DNA of 64,000 nucleotides from Antedon bifida. Its lineage: Eukaryota; Echinodermata; Crinoidea; Comatulida; Antedonidae. Below the pieces are notes generated by a model that was not told where the DNA came from, searched no databases, and saw nothing but the letters and a program-made list of their open reading frames with translations. Shown piece by piece: positions 42,638 through 54,950 of this stretch. A program made the position numbers and the translations under genes. The stretch spans positions 2,358,501 through 2,422,500 of the forward strand of contig OY727099.1 of the NCBI GenBank assembly GCA_963402885.1. Direction: 5' to 3'. Each line of letters opens with the position of its first letter. Position 1 is the first letter of the stretch.

Positions 42638-44186
42638 TCAGATATACGTGGTTGTCAACTTTAAACTTTATATCAACATCATATATGATTTCGCCATGCA
42701 AACCTTCAAACAATATAATTACAGTGTGATTATGAATTAGGATGAAAAGACAATGGAATTGCGGTATAAAAATACAAATAGCATTAACGATTTTATTACA
42801 ATAGTTTCCCCTCCTTTGGGGGGGACACTCCTATAGGGGGACACTTTCCTATTAAACGAACGAGCACATGGCACACTAACCCGTGAATATGAAATATGCC
42901 TACTAAATGTGACTTATTTTAGGCCTACTATATTTGTAATTATTATTGTAAATTATTACCTATACGCTAACTGCCTTTACTGAAATCTTCAGTTTTGTTC
43001 TGTCATTATAATGCCACTAATATGATTGATTTGTACCAGGCAGGAATTTCGTGTAAACACTTTATTGATGATCGTACAAAAATCCGTGGGTCTTTTTTGA
43101 AATAGCATCCGAATTGATTGCATGGTCAAGTTTTTAGTATGTCCTTGGACATAAACCAACGGACATCTTACTGACCACAATAACTAGACGTTTGACAGAA
43201 TAGGACATCAAAATCGTCATCATATTTGTTTGAAACTGTCTGTCATCACAAGTGGGCCTAACCGTTACAATTCAATTCATCACAGTTGACCATTGTTATA
43301 TTATTGTAGACATGGCAAAAAATGAATTTATTTAAAATTAATTCAATAAGTTAAGTTGGTACGTTGTATTTATTGTTGACCGGTACGGATGACCAAAAGT
43401 AAACATTGGAGATTGGAGATTTAAAATCGTTTCAAAAGTTTCAAATGGTTGTGAACCTCTCCGAATAATTGACAACCACGACCTAATAATAATATCGACG
43501 ACTGAGCAGTGATCGTGAATGTTGTCTGACGACTAAGCTCATGGCTGGTATATAAAGCATCAACGTGTATAAACGAGACGCTTCGCACCAGGCATCCTTA
43601 GGCGATTTGCCCCAAATCTGTACATTGTCTTTTTTATGTAAGTCCATCAGTCGGCGTTTCGTTTTTTGTTTGTTTTTTTGGGTGAGATCAAGATTATACG
43701 CATGGAACGCCATATGTGCCAAAATATTCATATTTTACTTATATTAATTTGAAAATGCGTCTAGAACCTAGACTACAGGCGACCGCCTTTGCGCTCTGGT
43801 AAAAACTGAGTAAACTAGTGTTTTAATGTGATTGATTGTCCACTATTTGTTGATGACGACTGTCTTCATCTCGGCTTAGCGGTTGCTGAAATTTGCATTT
43901 AGCATGAATATCTAGATTATTGTTCTTATTTTGATTTGAATTTAAACAAACATTGATCACACTACAGTAAGCTAATTATTCATTCCAGGGGAAAAAACAG
44001 AGAATGCGTGTAAGTAAACTCGTAAGACAACATACACAATAAGTACAATATAGCAGTGCGTCGTGTGTTTTAATAACATTGCCGTATATATAGAGCTACC
44101 AAACCATCCTGCCAAAAACAGAAAAAAATGGAAACAAATTGTGGAAAGCGTAATGTCGAAAGACGGAAAACGTTAACAAAGGATAG
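42638..44186. other. non-coding stretch; C/G-run motif at 42.8 kb
   Basis: CCCCTCCTTTGGGGGGGACA and ATAGGGGGACACTTTCC (42810-42858) resemble the interior of the Tc1/mariner-like MITE family (GTGTCC phrases). An open frame on the minus strand (43483-43731) is discussed in the findings; it is not called as a gene. Confidence 0.45.
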
Positions 44187-44394
44187 AGCTTGGTTCTCAT
44201 TATATGACGCAACGTAACGCAGTCTACGCAACGTAAGCAAATGCCTTTCTAATAATTGTGTTTGCCCCCGCCTGCGTGAAATCAAACCTGCGATGTTTGC
44301 ACCACTATTGCGTCGTCGGTTTCCACTTGTGATTACGCAATACATCACTTTGCGTCGATACGTCGCTGCGTTACGTTCTAGTGGGAAGCACGCT
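44187..44394. mobile_element. MITE of the TTGGTTCCCACTAG family, subfamily 2, uninterrupted copy
   Basis: The ends are AGCTTGGTTCTCATTATATG and TCTAGTGGGAAGCACGCT. The interior GCAGTCTACGCAACGTAAGC and TTTGCCCCCGCCTGCGTG match the split copy in 17405-17814, which makes this the reference for the nesting there. It is directly followed by another member at 44398. Confidence 0.8.
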
Positions 44395-44397
44395 TGA

Positions 44398-44543
44398 AGC
44401 TTGGTTCACCATTTGGACGTACGACGACAATGTAGGCACAAAAACGCATTAACCAATCGCAGGCGACAGATCTCATCGTGATTGCTCAAATTACTTGCGT
44501 TTTATTTACATACTTGCGTTGTGTCCTAGTGGAAACAAAGCCT
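44398..44543. mobile_element. diverged MITE of the TTGGTTCCCACTAG family, subfamily 1
   Basis: AGCTTGGTTCACCATTTGGACG on the left and GTGTCCTAGTGGAAACAAAGCC on the right, with CCAATCGCAGGCGACAG at the centre. It abuts the subfamily-2 copy to its left with three bases between. Confidence 0.7.
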
Positions 44544-44852
44544 TGTACAGCGCGCGCAATCTACGAATTTCGTTACTTGGCAAGCCATCCGAACCGACAT
44601 CGTATTTAGTTCAATGTAAAGGACGATGAAAAGACATCGTGCCCGTTCTGGCTTAGTTATTTAGCCGGGTAAGTTAGTGATCTACCCACTAAAATTAGCG
44701 ACAATTGGCCCTTGAAACCAACTTACCCGTGGTAAATAATAAGCCTAAACGGGCATATGAAAGAGCTCTTTAAAATATTCGTCTGAGTCCAAAGTTACAA
44801 AACAGTGGATCATGCGTGATACTATGTATCTCAGCCTGCTGTAGCTCATTAA

Positions 44853-44987
44853 GCCGGTTTTCCACTAGAACGCAACGCAAGGACGTAAGCAAAACGAATT
44901 GACCATTCACAAACGACATTGCTTTTGATATGGCCAATTCGCTTACGTTGCGGCTTACTTGCGTTGCGTCCTAGTGGGAACTAAGCT
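44853..44987. mobile_element. TTAA-flanked foldback MITE, subfamily 1
   Basis: A 135-bp copy with GCCGGTTTTCCACTAGAACG and CCTAGTGGGAACTAAGCT ends and perfect TTAA on both sides (44849-44852 and 44988-44991). It is the clearest target-site evidence for the family. Confidence 0.85.
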
Positions 44988-46651
44988 TTAATGATATAAC
45001 AGGACACAAATGTTGACGACGTGCGTGATCGAATGTTATTATATTAGTATGTATGTTGTTCCACGTGACTTTTTGAACGTTTGTTCTTTTATTTTGACAA
45101 AATGTAAGTCTGGTGGATGATATTAAATATAAACGTTACACACTGAAAAAGTCAGTCTCCTTGCGTCATTGCGGTGGTGTATTATATCCAGCTACGAAAA
45201 CTGAGAACATAATGGTACCCAACCTATGTCAAAATGCACAAAATGTCAATACTAATATACAATTCACGGCAACCATTTTTAATGTAATGGGAATTTAATC
45301 GCATCCACCCACAATAACCTTTGAATATTTGAAAATGATAACATCAATAATTGTATGATTCATTTTTTTCAGTAAAGCCATTTATTTTGTGGGGGCCTTT
45401 TGAAATCACAGCATCTCGAGTGCTTTTAACGTTAATTTCTGCTGTGCCACAGAATAAGACCAAACAACGCTATATAAATGGCATCGCGGTACATATGTAA
45501 AAGCCGTTGGTTAATAAGTATGCGTGCGCGCTCAGTATTACGTCACACCTGTATACTATGTTTCATATGTCTATTGATAAACTGAAAAACAATATAATAT
45601 CAATATTATAACGTTTGTGTATAAAGTATTGATGATGAAGGAATAGGTCTACCTAATTACAAGATGTAATGGGTTTCGGATAAATCATGCTATATAAAAA
45701 GGAATTATCACGGGGAATGGGTTAATTGTTAACTTCCAACTACCCATAACCTACGTGATTATCTCCTATGAAACCTAACGCGTAATAAGATGACGTCACG
45801 TGTATGGTTGCTATTATTGCGTACGCGTTCACATGTGTGTTTCACTCAGTAACGAGGTATGGTCTTTGTGTTTTGTTCACACTTACCTAATAGTGTCAAT
45901 GACTTTCACAATATACATGTCAATCATTTATTCTAATATTTATCTACATATTGATTGTGTTTATAACTTCACAATGGGTGTTGCGTGGTGGTTTAAGTGG
46001 TTAGCTAGAATCGCGTTCACACGCGCGCTCTCATGGATGATTTTTATCGTTGTTTTACACTGACAGCAGCATGATCAATCAAACTTCATGTGAAGGGGTT
46101 TACAAATTAGGAATGACAACAAACACACCATTATCATCGTTTTAGACCGCCAACCTGAACATGAATGACAAACATGAATTTCTAGGAACAATTATCTTCC
46201 ATCTAACCTACAGTACGTCACATGACTAATAGATACATAATGAAAGTGTTACCATCATTACCTAATAGTGTAGCTACAAGATTTAAAGAGTAGCGATAGT
46301 AGGCCTATATACGTATCATCTATTAGTCATCCGCGAGAGTGTATAGAGCTATTTGACAATATAAACAAACTGCGAGAGTGACTGTGAAAGACTGTCATTC
46401 ACCCCTGATCCGAAGATCGTTATTTTACTGCTGTGGTCAGGTTTTCTTATTCAAACATTTATTTACGGTTATTCATGAACCTAAATGGATAAAGGATTGT
46501 AATGTTGTATTATACAAGTGATTGATCAATTATAACAGCAACATGATCAATGTATTACCCGGGTAAATAACAAAGCATGGAAGATTTAATTGGTCATTAT
46601 GGAATATCACGTGATTTTGTTGAATTATGCAGTAAACATCCACATCATTAA
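44988..46651. other. non-coding stretch with a CRE/E-box overlap
   Basis: TGACGTCACGTG at 45791-45802 combines a full CRE palindrome with an overlapping CACGTG E-box. No start codon or exon that it would serve is recognisable nearby. Confidence 0.4.
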
Positions 46652-47070
46652 AGATATATATTTCCCCCTGAAAAAATACTTTTTACCATTTTTGTTGTTC
46701 AATATGCCATTTTAATTCCACATAATAGTTATTTACATTGACCAAAAATTTAAAGCAAACAAGGCCAACAGCAATAAGTCGCGTGCTAAAACGCATAGTG
46801 ATACCGGACCGACAGACAGACCGACAGACCGACCGACCGACATAGTGAACTATAGAGTCGCGTCCACGCTACTAAAAATAGTCAAATTTGCTGCCAGCCA
46901 ATTTGTTTTTGGCTGAATTTAACCGTTTATTTTGTCATTTTATAAGTGGAAAACATTATTTTTTCGTGTTTTTTTTTCTACGGAAACTTTTTTTAAAAAT
47001 TACAAAGTGGGCTATTCAAAGTCTGATTTTATTAATCTTCATTTTTCATGTTTTTGGGGACAATACATCT
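46652..47070. mobile_element. TTAA-flanked MITE (AGATGTATTGTCC family) with an internal insertion
   Basis: TTAA (46648-46651) then AGATATATATTTCCCCCTG; the right end GGGGACAATACATCT is followed by TTAA (47071-47074). At 46804-46842 the interior holds a (GACC/GACA)n microsatellite (ACCGACAGACCGACCGACC) that is absent from the copy at 61633-61947. Open frame 46888-47208 runs through the element and is not a gene. Confidence 0.75.
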
Positions 47071-47376
47071 TTAATTAAACCAGGGAAGAATGAAATGTTC
47101 ACTCTTAATTCCCTGATTAAACAAGTAACACTAATTAAACACACAAATGTAGTAAAAAGGACACTACTCTTTTGTACTTATTCTAGTATTAGAAAAATCA
47201 GAAATTGAGATTTCATATAAATATTGATTATAAGATGATGGCCTACGGCACTATTGTATTTTTGTATTATATTAAAGTTAATCATGCATCAAATGTACTA
47301 TGTCATATTTGTGTTTTCCCGCATGAACTTTATTATTTCATAAGTACAATGTTTTGAATTGATCTGTTTTCTCAGC

Positions 47377-47535
47377 ATGACTCTTTATAATTCTGTGGTA
47401 TCATCAGAAGAAATTCGTGATAACGAACGACGGGGTTGGTTTCAAGTTAAATTAAAGATGGAAATGGAGGAAGAAATGAATTCGTTACGTCTCCATTTCA
47501 AGCGGTTGAAAAGTAAATGTTTTCCGGTGGCATAG
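47377..47535 (+). CDS. short exon-like ORF, 52 residues, unassigned
   Basis: TCTGTTTTCTCAG, a strong acceptor, ends one base before the ATG at 47377. The open frame runs 52 codons to TAG. The composition is protein-like rather than AT-driven (SSEEIRDNERRGWFQVKLKM, then a charged helix EMEEEMNSLRLHFKRLKSK). A donor-like AAAA|GTAAAT also lies at the Lys-Ser near its end. It could be a terminal or internal exon of a gene whose other exons I cannot find, or chance. No family recognised. Confidence 0.3.
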   Translation: MTLYNSVVSSEEIRDNERRGWFQVKLKMEMEEEMNSLRLHFKRLKSKCFPVA

Positions 47536-48714
47536 ATCCAAATTGGCCAGGGCTCACTGGTCGATAAGACCAATTATGGATGCGAGTCCAACTGGTTTGG
47601 GAGAGAAACAAGCAGGTTAGACCTGTTCTAAGTACTGTATCTTAATTTGTTCTATATCTAGCAAAGTTTGGTTATAAAGTTTCACATGTTCGTCGAATAT
47701 CAGGAACTATTTCTAAATTTTGGTTAAAGTTATGAGAAACAACGTCACCAGTTGCTCAATGAACGAGTGAGAGAAATTATATAAACCATTACCACTCAGC
47801 AACGATACAACTTTGTGATAGGCCTTGTTTAGACATTATAATGTATATGTATCGATCTTAATTGTTCAGTTTTAGAAATCATCAACTTAGGACCATTAGA
47901 ATACAACATGTTAGTTTTGTTCGCAGTGACGTTTCTTGACGTCTCTGATGGATGTTGTGATTTATAAAAGAATGTTAAAACATTCGCTGTCAGGCAAAAT
48001 TACAGGAAGTAGATTTTACTAATTCTTTTCAAAAGAACGTGGTAATGTTTAGGAAGAAACCGCAGACAATTCCATGATCGATAATGATGAAAGAAGATCA
48101 GTTAATTGTTCCGATATGGTGTTATTTTGTTACCTCTTTACATTAGACTGTGTCTACGAGTATAGATCATTTATCCACCTCACCTGTGTTTGAATTGAAT
48201 CTTAATTTTTCTGCTTGTTGGCTGTATCTACTTATCGCTTCCAATTGACCCATAATGGCGATAAAAATTGTCAATAACCATTGAGTAATATTAGACTGTA
48301 ATACTCATCAATTTGTACAAAATTAATGATAATTTCTTTGAATAATGGATGGCTACTATTACTAAGTATAATTTCATTTTTAAAATAGAGGAGATTAAAT
48401 AGTCATATTGTAACCGTTTTTCTTATCGTTCCTAGAATAAGATAAGCCGAGTAATTGTCATAAATGACACATTATCGGTAACTTTACTATTAGTAATTTA
48501 TCACATATTTTAACCAAATGGCATTGATGTAAATGTAAAATATTAATGCGTTTCTTTTGAAATGTTGTTTTAATACCCATGTAAAATGATCGTTATATTA
48601 ATGAGGAATAATCGTGTACACATGCATATTAATTTCGCATTCATGTTACCGGAGCCTTCCATCATTCCTTCTTTTTTCACTTATTGTCGTCTTCAATTTA
48701 TCTCACCATAAATA

Positions 48715-49375
48715 ATTGTTGGAGTCAGCATGTTTGTCGTCATCATTGTCTTCTTCTCTGTTCCTCGCCGTCAATTGGAGTTGACATGTGTGTCGTCATC
48801 ATTGTCTTCTTCTCTGTTCTTCGCCGTCAATTGGAGTCGACATGTTTAGCGTCATCATTGTCTTCTTCTCTGTTCCTCGCCGTCAATTGGAGTCGACATG
48901 TTTAACGTCATCATTGTCTTCTTCTCTGTTCCTCGTCGTCAATTGGAGTCGACATGTTTATCGTCATCATTGTCTTCTTCTCTGTTCCTCGCCGTCAATT
49001 GGAGTCGACATTTTTATCGTCATCATTGTCTTCTTCTCTGTTCCTCGCCGTCAATTGGAGTCGACATGTTTATCGTCATCATTGTCTTCTTCTCTGTTCC
49101 TCGCCGTCAATTGGAGTCGAAATGTTTAGCGTCATCATTGTCTTCTTCTCTGTTCTTCGCCGTCATTGGAGTCGACATGTTTGTCGTCATCATTGTTGTC
49201 TTCTCTATTCCTCACTGTCAATATGTTGGAGTCGACATGTTTGTCGTCATCATTGCCATCTTCTCTGTTCTTCGCCGTCAATTGGAGTCGACATGTTTGT
49301 TATCATCATTTATTGTCCTCTCTGTTTCCCGCCTTCAAACTACTGGAGTCATCATGCTTGTCAAAATGTTCTTCA
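48715..49375. repeat. 56-bp minisatellite, about 12 units
   Basis: Unit: ATGTTTATCGTCATCATTG, then TCTTCTTCTCTGTTCC, then TCGCCGTCAATTGGAGTCGAC. Unit starts are exactly 56 bp apart (48841, 48897, 48953, 49009, 49065), then become irregular (55, 60, 56, 61) toward the right end. Since 56 is not a multiple of 3, all three plus-strand frames read the same three peptides in rotation, which is why long overlapping open frames of up to 186 codons appear. I do not treat them as genes. Confidence 0.95.
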
Positions 49376-50090
49376 ACAATATGTTGTCTGTTCATAACCG
49401 TTGTCAAATTCTTAGTCGTTATCGTAATTGTCGCCTTGGCCGCCCGTTGTACCGTTGACGAAATCGCCATCATCTCCACGACCGGTATATTTAGTCGTCC
49501 ATATCTAGAATTCAAGCCACATCGACACATTAATTCACGTTAAACACAAATGAATATTATAGATGTGTCTTATTTTATTCACAACATCATAGACGTTTCA
49601 GAATCTATATTACAATATTTTGCGTCCCAGATTAACTTATCATGTCCAATGCATTTACTATTTATTGCTTTCCTCTTCATAACTTTACTTCGGTACTTTA
49701 TACACGTTCATTTGTCATTTTGTTTTCTAAATTATCTCTCTTTCCAATACTGTCTTTGTTCACGGTTTATCAACTGATTTTTCATTTTTCTAATACAAAT
49801 TATTATTCCATCAAGATCTGCATTGACATAGTTCAGCAGATTTTGCAGACTAAAACTCTATATTGAGCGATTATTATTTCTATTTTTAATTACTTCATTC
49901 CTATTATATTATTCGAATATTATTACTGAATATATCAATAGCCATATTATTAATGATAGTATTGTTGTTATCATAACATATAGTAATAATAATAAACAAA
50001 GTTTAATATTATTAAAGTACGATGGATGTAGCAAATTCTTATTGTTCAGTCAGTTAATAAATAATTAATCCATAGGTCTAATATAATTTA
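49376..50090. other. AT-rich non-coding stretch
   Basis: Nothing beyond degenerate right-hand satellite units and AT-rich sequence. Confidence 0.5.
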
Positions 50091-50245
50091 TACGGTAGAA
50101 CACATTAAGGGGATACATTTGGAACCAACAAAGTGTCTCCCCTAGATATTTATTGATATTGTTGACAAATAATATTTTCACTTGTTCGTTTTACTTGAAA
50201 GTGTCCACTTGATAGAGGTGTCCAAAAGGAAGTGGTTTTAGTGTA
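50091..50245. mobile_element. Tc1/mariner-like MITE (TACGGTAGAACAC ends)
   Basis: TACGGTAGAACAC on the left is mirrored by GTTTTAGTGTA on the right, with GTGTCTCCCC, AAGTGTCCACTTGATAGAGG and GTGTCC inside. Same family as 1852-2014 and 37790-38098. Confidence 0.55.
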
Positions 50246-50865
50246 TTGTTCTTATTGACAGATTCTATAAAACATATAATGTTAGCGATTATTTCTTTCG
50301 TCCTACTTACGCCATCGCTATTATATTATCAGTTTTCGATTATTTTGGTTTTAATAGTTTTATCAGTAGGCATATACTATAATGATAATATTATGACTGT
50401 ATTGTTATTAATAATGCACACAGGTAAGTTCACTAGAAAAGTGCAGAGCGATATTGGTGTTGAAAATAAAGCAAAAGATATCATCAATATCAATATTTTT
50501 TAGCTTTTTTTTCAATATTTGTCCATTACTTACCATTATTTTGTGATAACATTCCGACATTTGATTTTTCCTATATTACGTAATCTTGTCATTATGTAAT
50601 TTATTGTTTATTAATAATTTAAAAAAAAAATGTTTTGTTTCATCCGTCAATTAGCTTTAGTCATTCATCAAAAATATATTTAGATGTATTGGGTTTTGTC
50701 CACCTGCAAAATATGTTTAAATTTTGTTTGGTGAATATGCCATTGGCATAAAAATTGAATCAAAACAAATCATTTTCATGTTGTGGGGGACAATACATCT
50801 TGAACACAAGTGTTTATTTTCATCATTATGTAGATAATTAAGTAATTAAATTAAAAAATTAAAAT

Positions 50866-50910
50866 CTTTCTAAGATGATTTAACCCCACGCGTGACATCA
50901 TCTTAGAAAG
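50866..50910. other. stable hairpin
   Basis: CTTTCTAAGATGAT pairs perfectly with ATCATCTTAGAAAG over a 17-base loop containing ACGCGT. It could be a small foldback element. Confidence 0.65.
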
Positions 50911-52920
50911 CTCTGACGGTTTCAAAATCAAAGATGATTTTAGATTTTATAAATAGAATAAATTAATTAGACCAACTTGTTATCGCGCTTCTCCAACAAT
51001 TAAATGCTGACATATTATGACGAACATTTCGATTTAGATTTTTGTATCATAATCTTACATTCGCATTTTATTACATCTTTTAAAGCTTTTTATCTAAACG
51101 TTATTTGTAGGCGTAGATTAATATCATGACAATAAGCTAATTTAGTACTTTGTCACGTTTCTCCTGCACATTTAGCACTGATTTCTTACGACCTAACGGC
51201 CTTTTCGTGAACAGATCTTGATATTTTATTGTTGTTTGTGTAATGTTTACATTAAAAGTCATGGCAAGTTTATTATTCATTTTCCATTTACAATCGTTCT
51301 TGGAAAATTGCGTTGTTTTCAATTGTTGAAGAGTAAAATGAATTGTTTATTAATTGTGGTGTGTTTTTTCCAACTACGTACATCATAATGAGTAATGTTT
51401 TATGGACTCATCCAAGTTTTAGTTCACATTTTTATAAGATATATAAGTCTTCTATATTCTCTTGTAAAATAACAACATTTAGAAAAGGCATTTTACACTC
51501 CTATGTTCTCCTCTTTCTTCACCATTTATTAAATTTTTAAATGTTATAATGTGTATATTATAAATGAATCGCAAAATTTCCACAATCAACGTTTCTTAAT
51601 AATCTTGGAAGTGAATATCGTGTACGTAAGGTCAACCTTACGTGCAATTTACTATTTTCTATCGGTACGGTCAACCGTACGCAATTTACTATTTCTAGGC
51701 ACGGTCGACATTGTGTCTAATGTATTTTTTTTCACATGGTTATTGTTTAAAAAGTATTATTATTATTATTCCTAGAGAAGTGTCCAAATGTCAATTGTGT
51801 TTTAAAACTGTTTCTATAAAGATTTTGTGTAGTTATAAATATGCAATATGCATTGAGTAGTCGACTGTGATCGGGTTTTTGTTGTTAATATAATTGATCG
51901 ATCCTTTTAGTTTCTTCCCATCATTCATTACCTTGTCGCATCACGGTTTACTTGATGCATTTAGTTAAATAGTATTAAAGTAATGTGAATTATTTTTGTT
52001 TTTTAAATGATTACCGCCGTATAAATCTACATTTACAATTGTTTTGTTTCACAGATCCAAGACGTTGTACAGATATTTGGGTCGGTAATAATTAGGCCTT
52101 TCAATAAAACGTGTCAAAACTAACTCGAATACATGTCGACAATGAGATGTATTTGCTGTTACAATTGATATATCATGTGGTTGGATATAATAAATGTAAA
52201 AGCAAAATGTTTATAGGTGTGGCCTAAGGTATTGTGTGTGGGAAGCCTATATGTCTAATTTCGTGGAATTAACTTTTTTTTCTAGAATAACTCAAGGTTA
52301 AATGATTTTACCTACTTTACAACATCTTTTTATATAAATATATAAATAAAATGATAATAAATCTACTCAGTTAGGGGGAAATGGATTTGATCATGTTACA
52401 AAAGGAGTTAAGGAGTTGTCAAAACAATATCTGATAACTTAACCACATAAACTCATTAGAAAGTAGAAAGCTTTTTGTCATTTTCCCCTTACTCATGTAC
52501 TGCTTTTGTCCGCCGTGGAAGATGATCCACGTTTTTTAGTATCAAGTTCAGCCATCACAAGCTGTATTATCTATACTTTGAGGTTTTTTTTTGTCTTTTG
52601 TGGGTTTCCCACTTTTATTTCATCATCATTAAAAATTGTTTCATTCATTATGATTTTTACATTTGTACATTATCCAATTCATCATAATTACATAATGTCA
52701 GTATTCGGTTTGTAACATGCTACAAAGCATAACCAAACTATTTGCAGTATGGGAATGTAGAATACATGTATGCACCAATATAACATACATCTATACATAC
52801 ACCTTATACTAATTCATGATAACATATCTTATCTTCATTGTAAACTTAATCATCAAATTATCTAATTTTACTTGAGTTAATATTTTCTTCCATAGTTTTA
52901 TTTATTTAACAAGTAGTTCT
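50911..52920. other. AT-rich non-coding stretch with tandem small hairpins at 51.62-51.72 kb
   Basis: The hairpins at 51624-51643 and 51665-51680 are described in the findings. The rest shows no gene. Confidence 0.5.
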
Positions 52921-54460
52921 TGCTTAGGAAATATATATATATATATAATAAGTAAAAGCATCTGTTTAATAGATACATTTTATATAATATAGATTGACGT
53001 GCTTTGGTAGCAAAACAGGACACTCAAAAGTGTAATGCAACCGCGTACTTAGTCTCATAGACTAATCCATTAATTCCGAAACCGACTATTAAATTCGGAA
53101 ACAAAATATAGATGAAATTTGGTAAATATTATTTATTTTATTCTAATTAATTTCACTATTGCCACCGATGGTGTCTTATAGATACCGACATTTTTGTCAA
53201 TTACTTCCGATGCCATTGACCTCTGAACTTATTGGCTTCATAAGTACCTCCGATGTGGAAATATAATATATCTTATTTTTAACATGCCATAACTTAGGAT
53301 CCGGCAATGGCTCGAACAACCACCGGCCGCATACAGGGGAGGCCTGCGACATATATATCTTCTTTCATAATACTCACGGACATGTGTGTCCTTTAGGCAT
53401 ATTCAGTATATCTTTCCTCGCGGGATGAAAGAATTTATTTTTCATTTATTTATTTGCGCCATAACATCGTATCAGCGGCCCTATCATTAACGCTTAACTT
53501 AACTTAAGGGATAGGAATGGGGAGGAGCTTAGTGTTCCCCTGTTTGACAGGGAAGGGAGGATATGGGTAGACTTCCCCAGCATCTGAGTATCCTAGTCTT
53601 TCAGAATTTCCTGAGGCATCAACATAGTTATGTGCAGACGGTGTAGGCCTACTCTGTCTACACTGCCAAACTAGTATAGGCCTTATATATAGGCCCTAAA
53701 GTAGATGTAATAATAATAAATAATAATAGATAGATTTATATAGCGCAAATAAACGATGTCTCTATGCGCTTGACAATAACGAGAAAGAGTGAAAAACACC
53801 AATCTAGCACCCAAACCGGAGTATAATACACCATCATCACCATAATATGTTATGTAATATGTTATATTGACTTCGATTAGGTACGGTAGGTAAGTGCAGT
53901 GAACAAAATGAGACATATACGTCACGTAATAAGTTCTAATATAATAATATAAATAATACTAAATATATAAGTAGCAAAGGAAATGAACATTATTAAGAAT
54001 CATTATACTATAATATCCCCTGTCATTGTTGTATAACTATTATTCTATCGTCAATAGAATGAACGTGATGTGAATCTAAAGTCAAGTGGTTACTATTATA
54101 GAGAAAACGGTGTCAAGGTGTATAAATCGACGCACCTGTCGGTAAGTTCAAACGGAAATCGCGAGGGACTGTCCGTTTATAGAAAACGTACGGTAATTAA
54201 TGGAACCCCACCGTTTTGAGTAATACACAGTACTCCGGAACAATACCGTTTGGAATAATCCGGAAAATGCTTAAAGTGTATGCGTGATAGATGAAGTAGG
54301 CTTTATTTATCGTATATAAGAGGGTTTTTTATACTCACTGGCGGATCCGGCAGTTGATAATAAATTTACAAGCACACAATACATTCTAAACCGCTCGGTA
54401 ATATACTGAAAATTAATAAATTAGTCTGAAACGTTGAAAATAAGGAAATCGGTGAGAATG
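52921..54460. other. non-coding stretch with SINE- and MITE-like fragments
   Basis: An (AT)n run lies at 52929-52948. CTCTGTCTACACTGCCAAACTAG at 53651-53673 is an isolated end of the AGCTCTGTCTACAC MITE family. TTTATATAGCGCAAATAAAC at 53736-53755 resembles the tail of the family-L SINE in reverse. Confidence 0.45.
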
Positions 54461-54472
54461 AGAAAAAAACTT

Positions 54473-54550
54473 CGGGATTCAAACCCGGAACGTTCTGCTT
54501 GGTTTGCCGATGTCCTAACCATTATACAACTGGACTTAGTTGTCAATACG
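54473..54550 (-). mobile_element. tRNA-like pseudogene or SINE head
   Basis: On the minus strand, TTGTATAATGGTTAGGACATC serves as A box and CCGGGTTTGAATCCCG as T arm with B box. The spacing is tRNA-like, but the acceptor stem does not pair and the anticodon arm is irregular, so it is not an active tRNA gene. Confidence 0.5.
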
Positions 54551-54587
54551 GTACGAACGCGCAAGAGATCTATACAATTAACCACTA

Positions 54588-54925
54588 AACTGACCATTTT
54601 TCGAGTGTCACCACCACCAAACTGACCATTTTTCGAGTTTCACCACCACTAAACTGACAATTCGTCGAGTGTCACCACCACTAAACTCACCATTTTTCGA
54701 GTATAACCACCACTAAACTGACCAGTTTTCGAGTGTCACCACTACTAAACTGACCATTTTTCGAGTGTCACCACCACTAAACTGACCATTTTTCGAGTGT
54801 CACCACCACTAAACTGACCATTTTTTCGAGTGTCACCACCACTAAACTCACCATTTTTCGAGTGTCACCACCACTAAACTCACCATTTGTCGAGTGTCAC
54901 CACCACTAAACTGCCCATTTTTCTT
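54588..54925. repeat. 32-bp minisatellite, about 10 units
   Basis: Unit: CTGACCATTTTTCGAGTGTC then ACCACCACTAAA. Starts are spaced 32 bp (54590, 54622, 54654). Variants carry CTCACC for CTGACC. It follows directly on the tRNA-like sequence, so it may have grown from a SINE tail. Confidence 0.92.
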
Positions 54926-54950
54926 CCATGCATTCTGGGTTTACTTGTTT

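Noticed and set aside
46888-47208. 106-codon open frame
   Set aside because: It lies inside a TTAA-flanked MITE, has AT-driven composition and no motif.
48684-49543. Four long overlapping plus-strand open frames (73-186 codons)
   Set aside because: They are three-frame readings of a 56-bp tandem repeat; no motif, no start context and no splice structure support a gene.
54473-54550. Possible tRNA gene on the minus strand
   Set aside because: A and B boxes are present, but the acceptor stem does not pair and no clear anticodon loop can be drawn.
54588-54925. CRISPR-like array (regular repeats)
   Set aside because: The 32-bp units are directly adjacent with no unique spacers, and the genome is clearly animal; it is a minisatellite.
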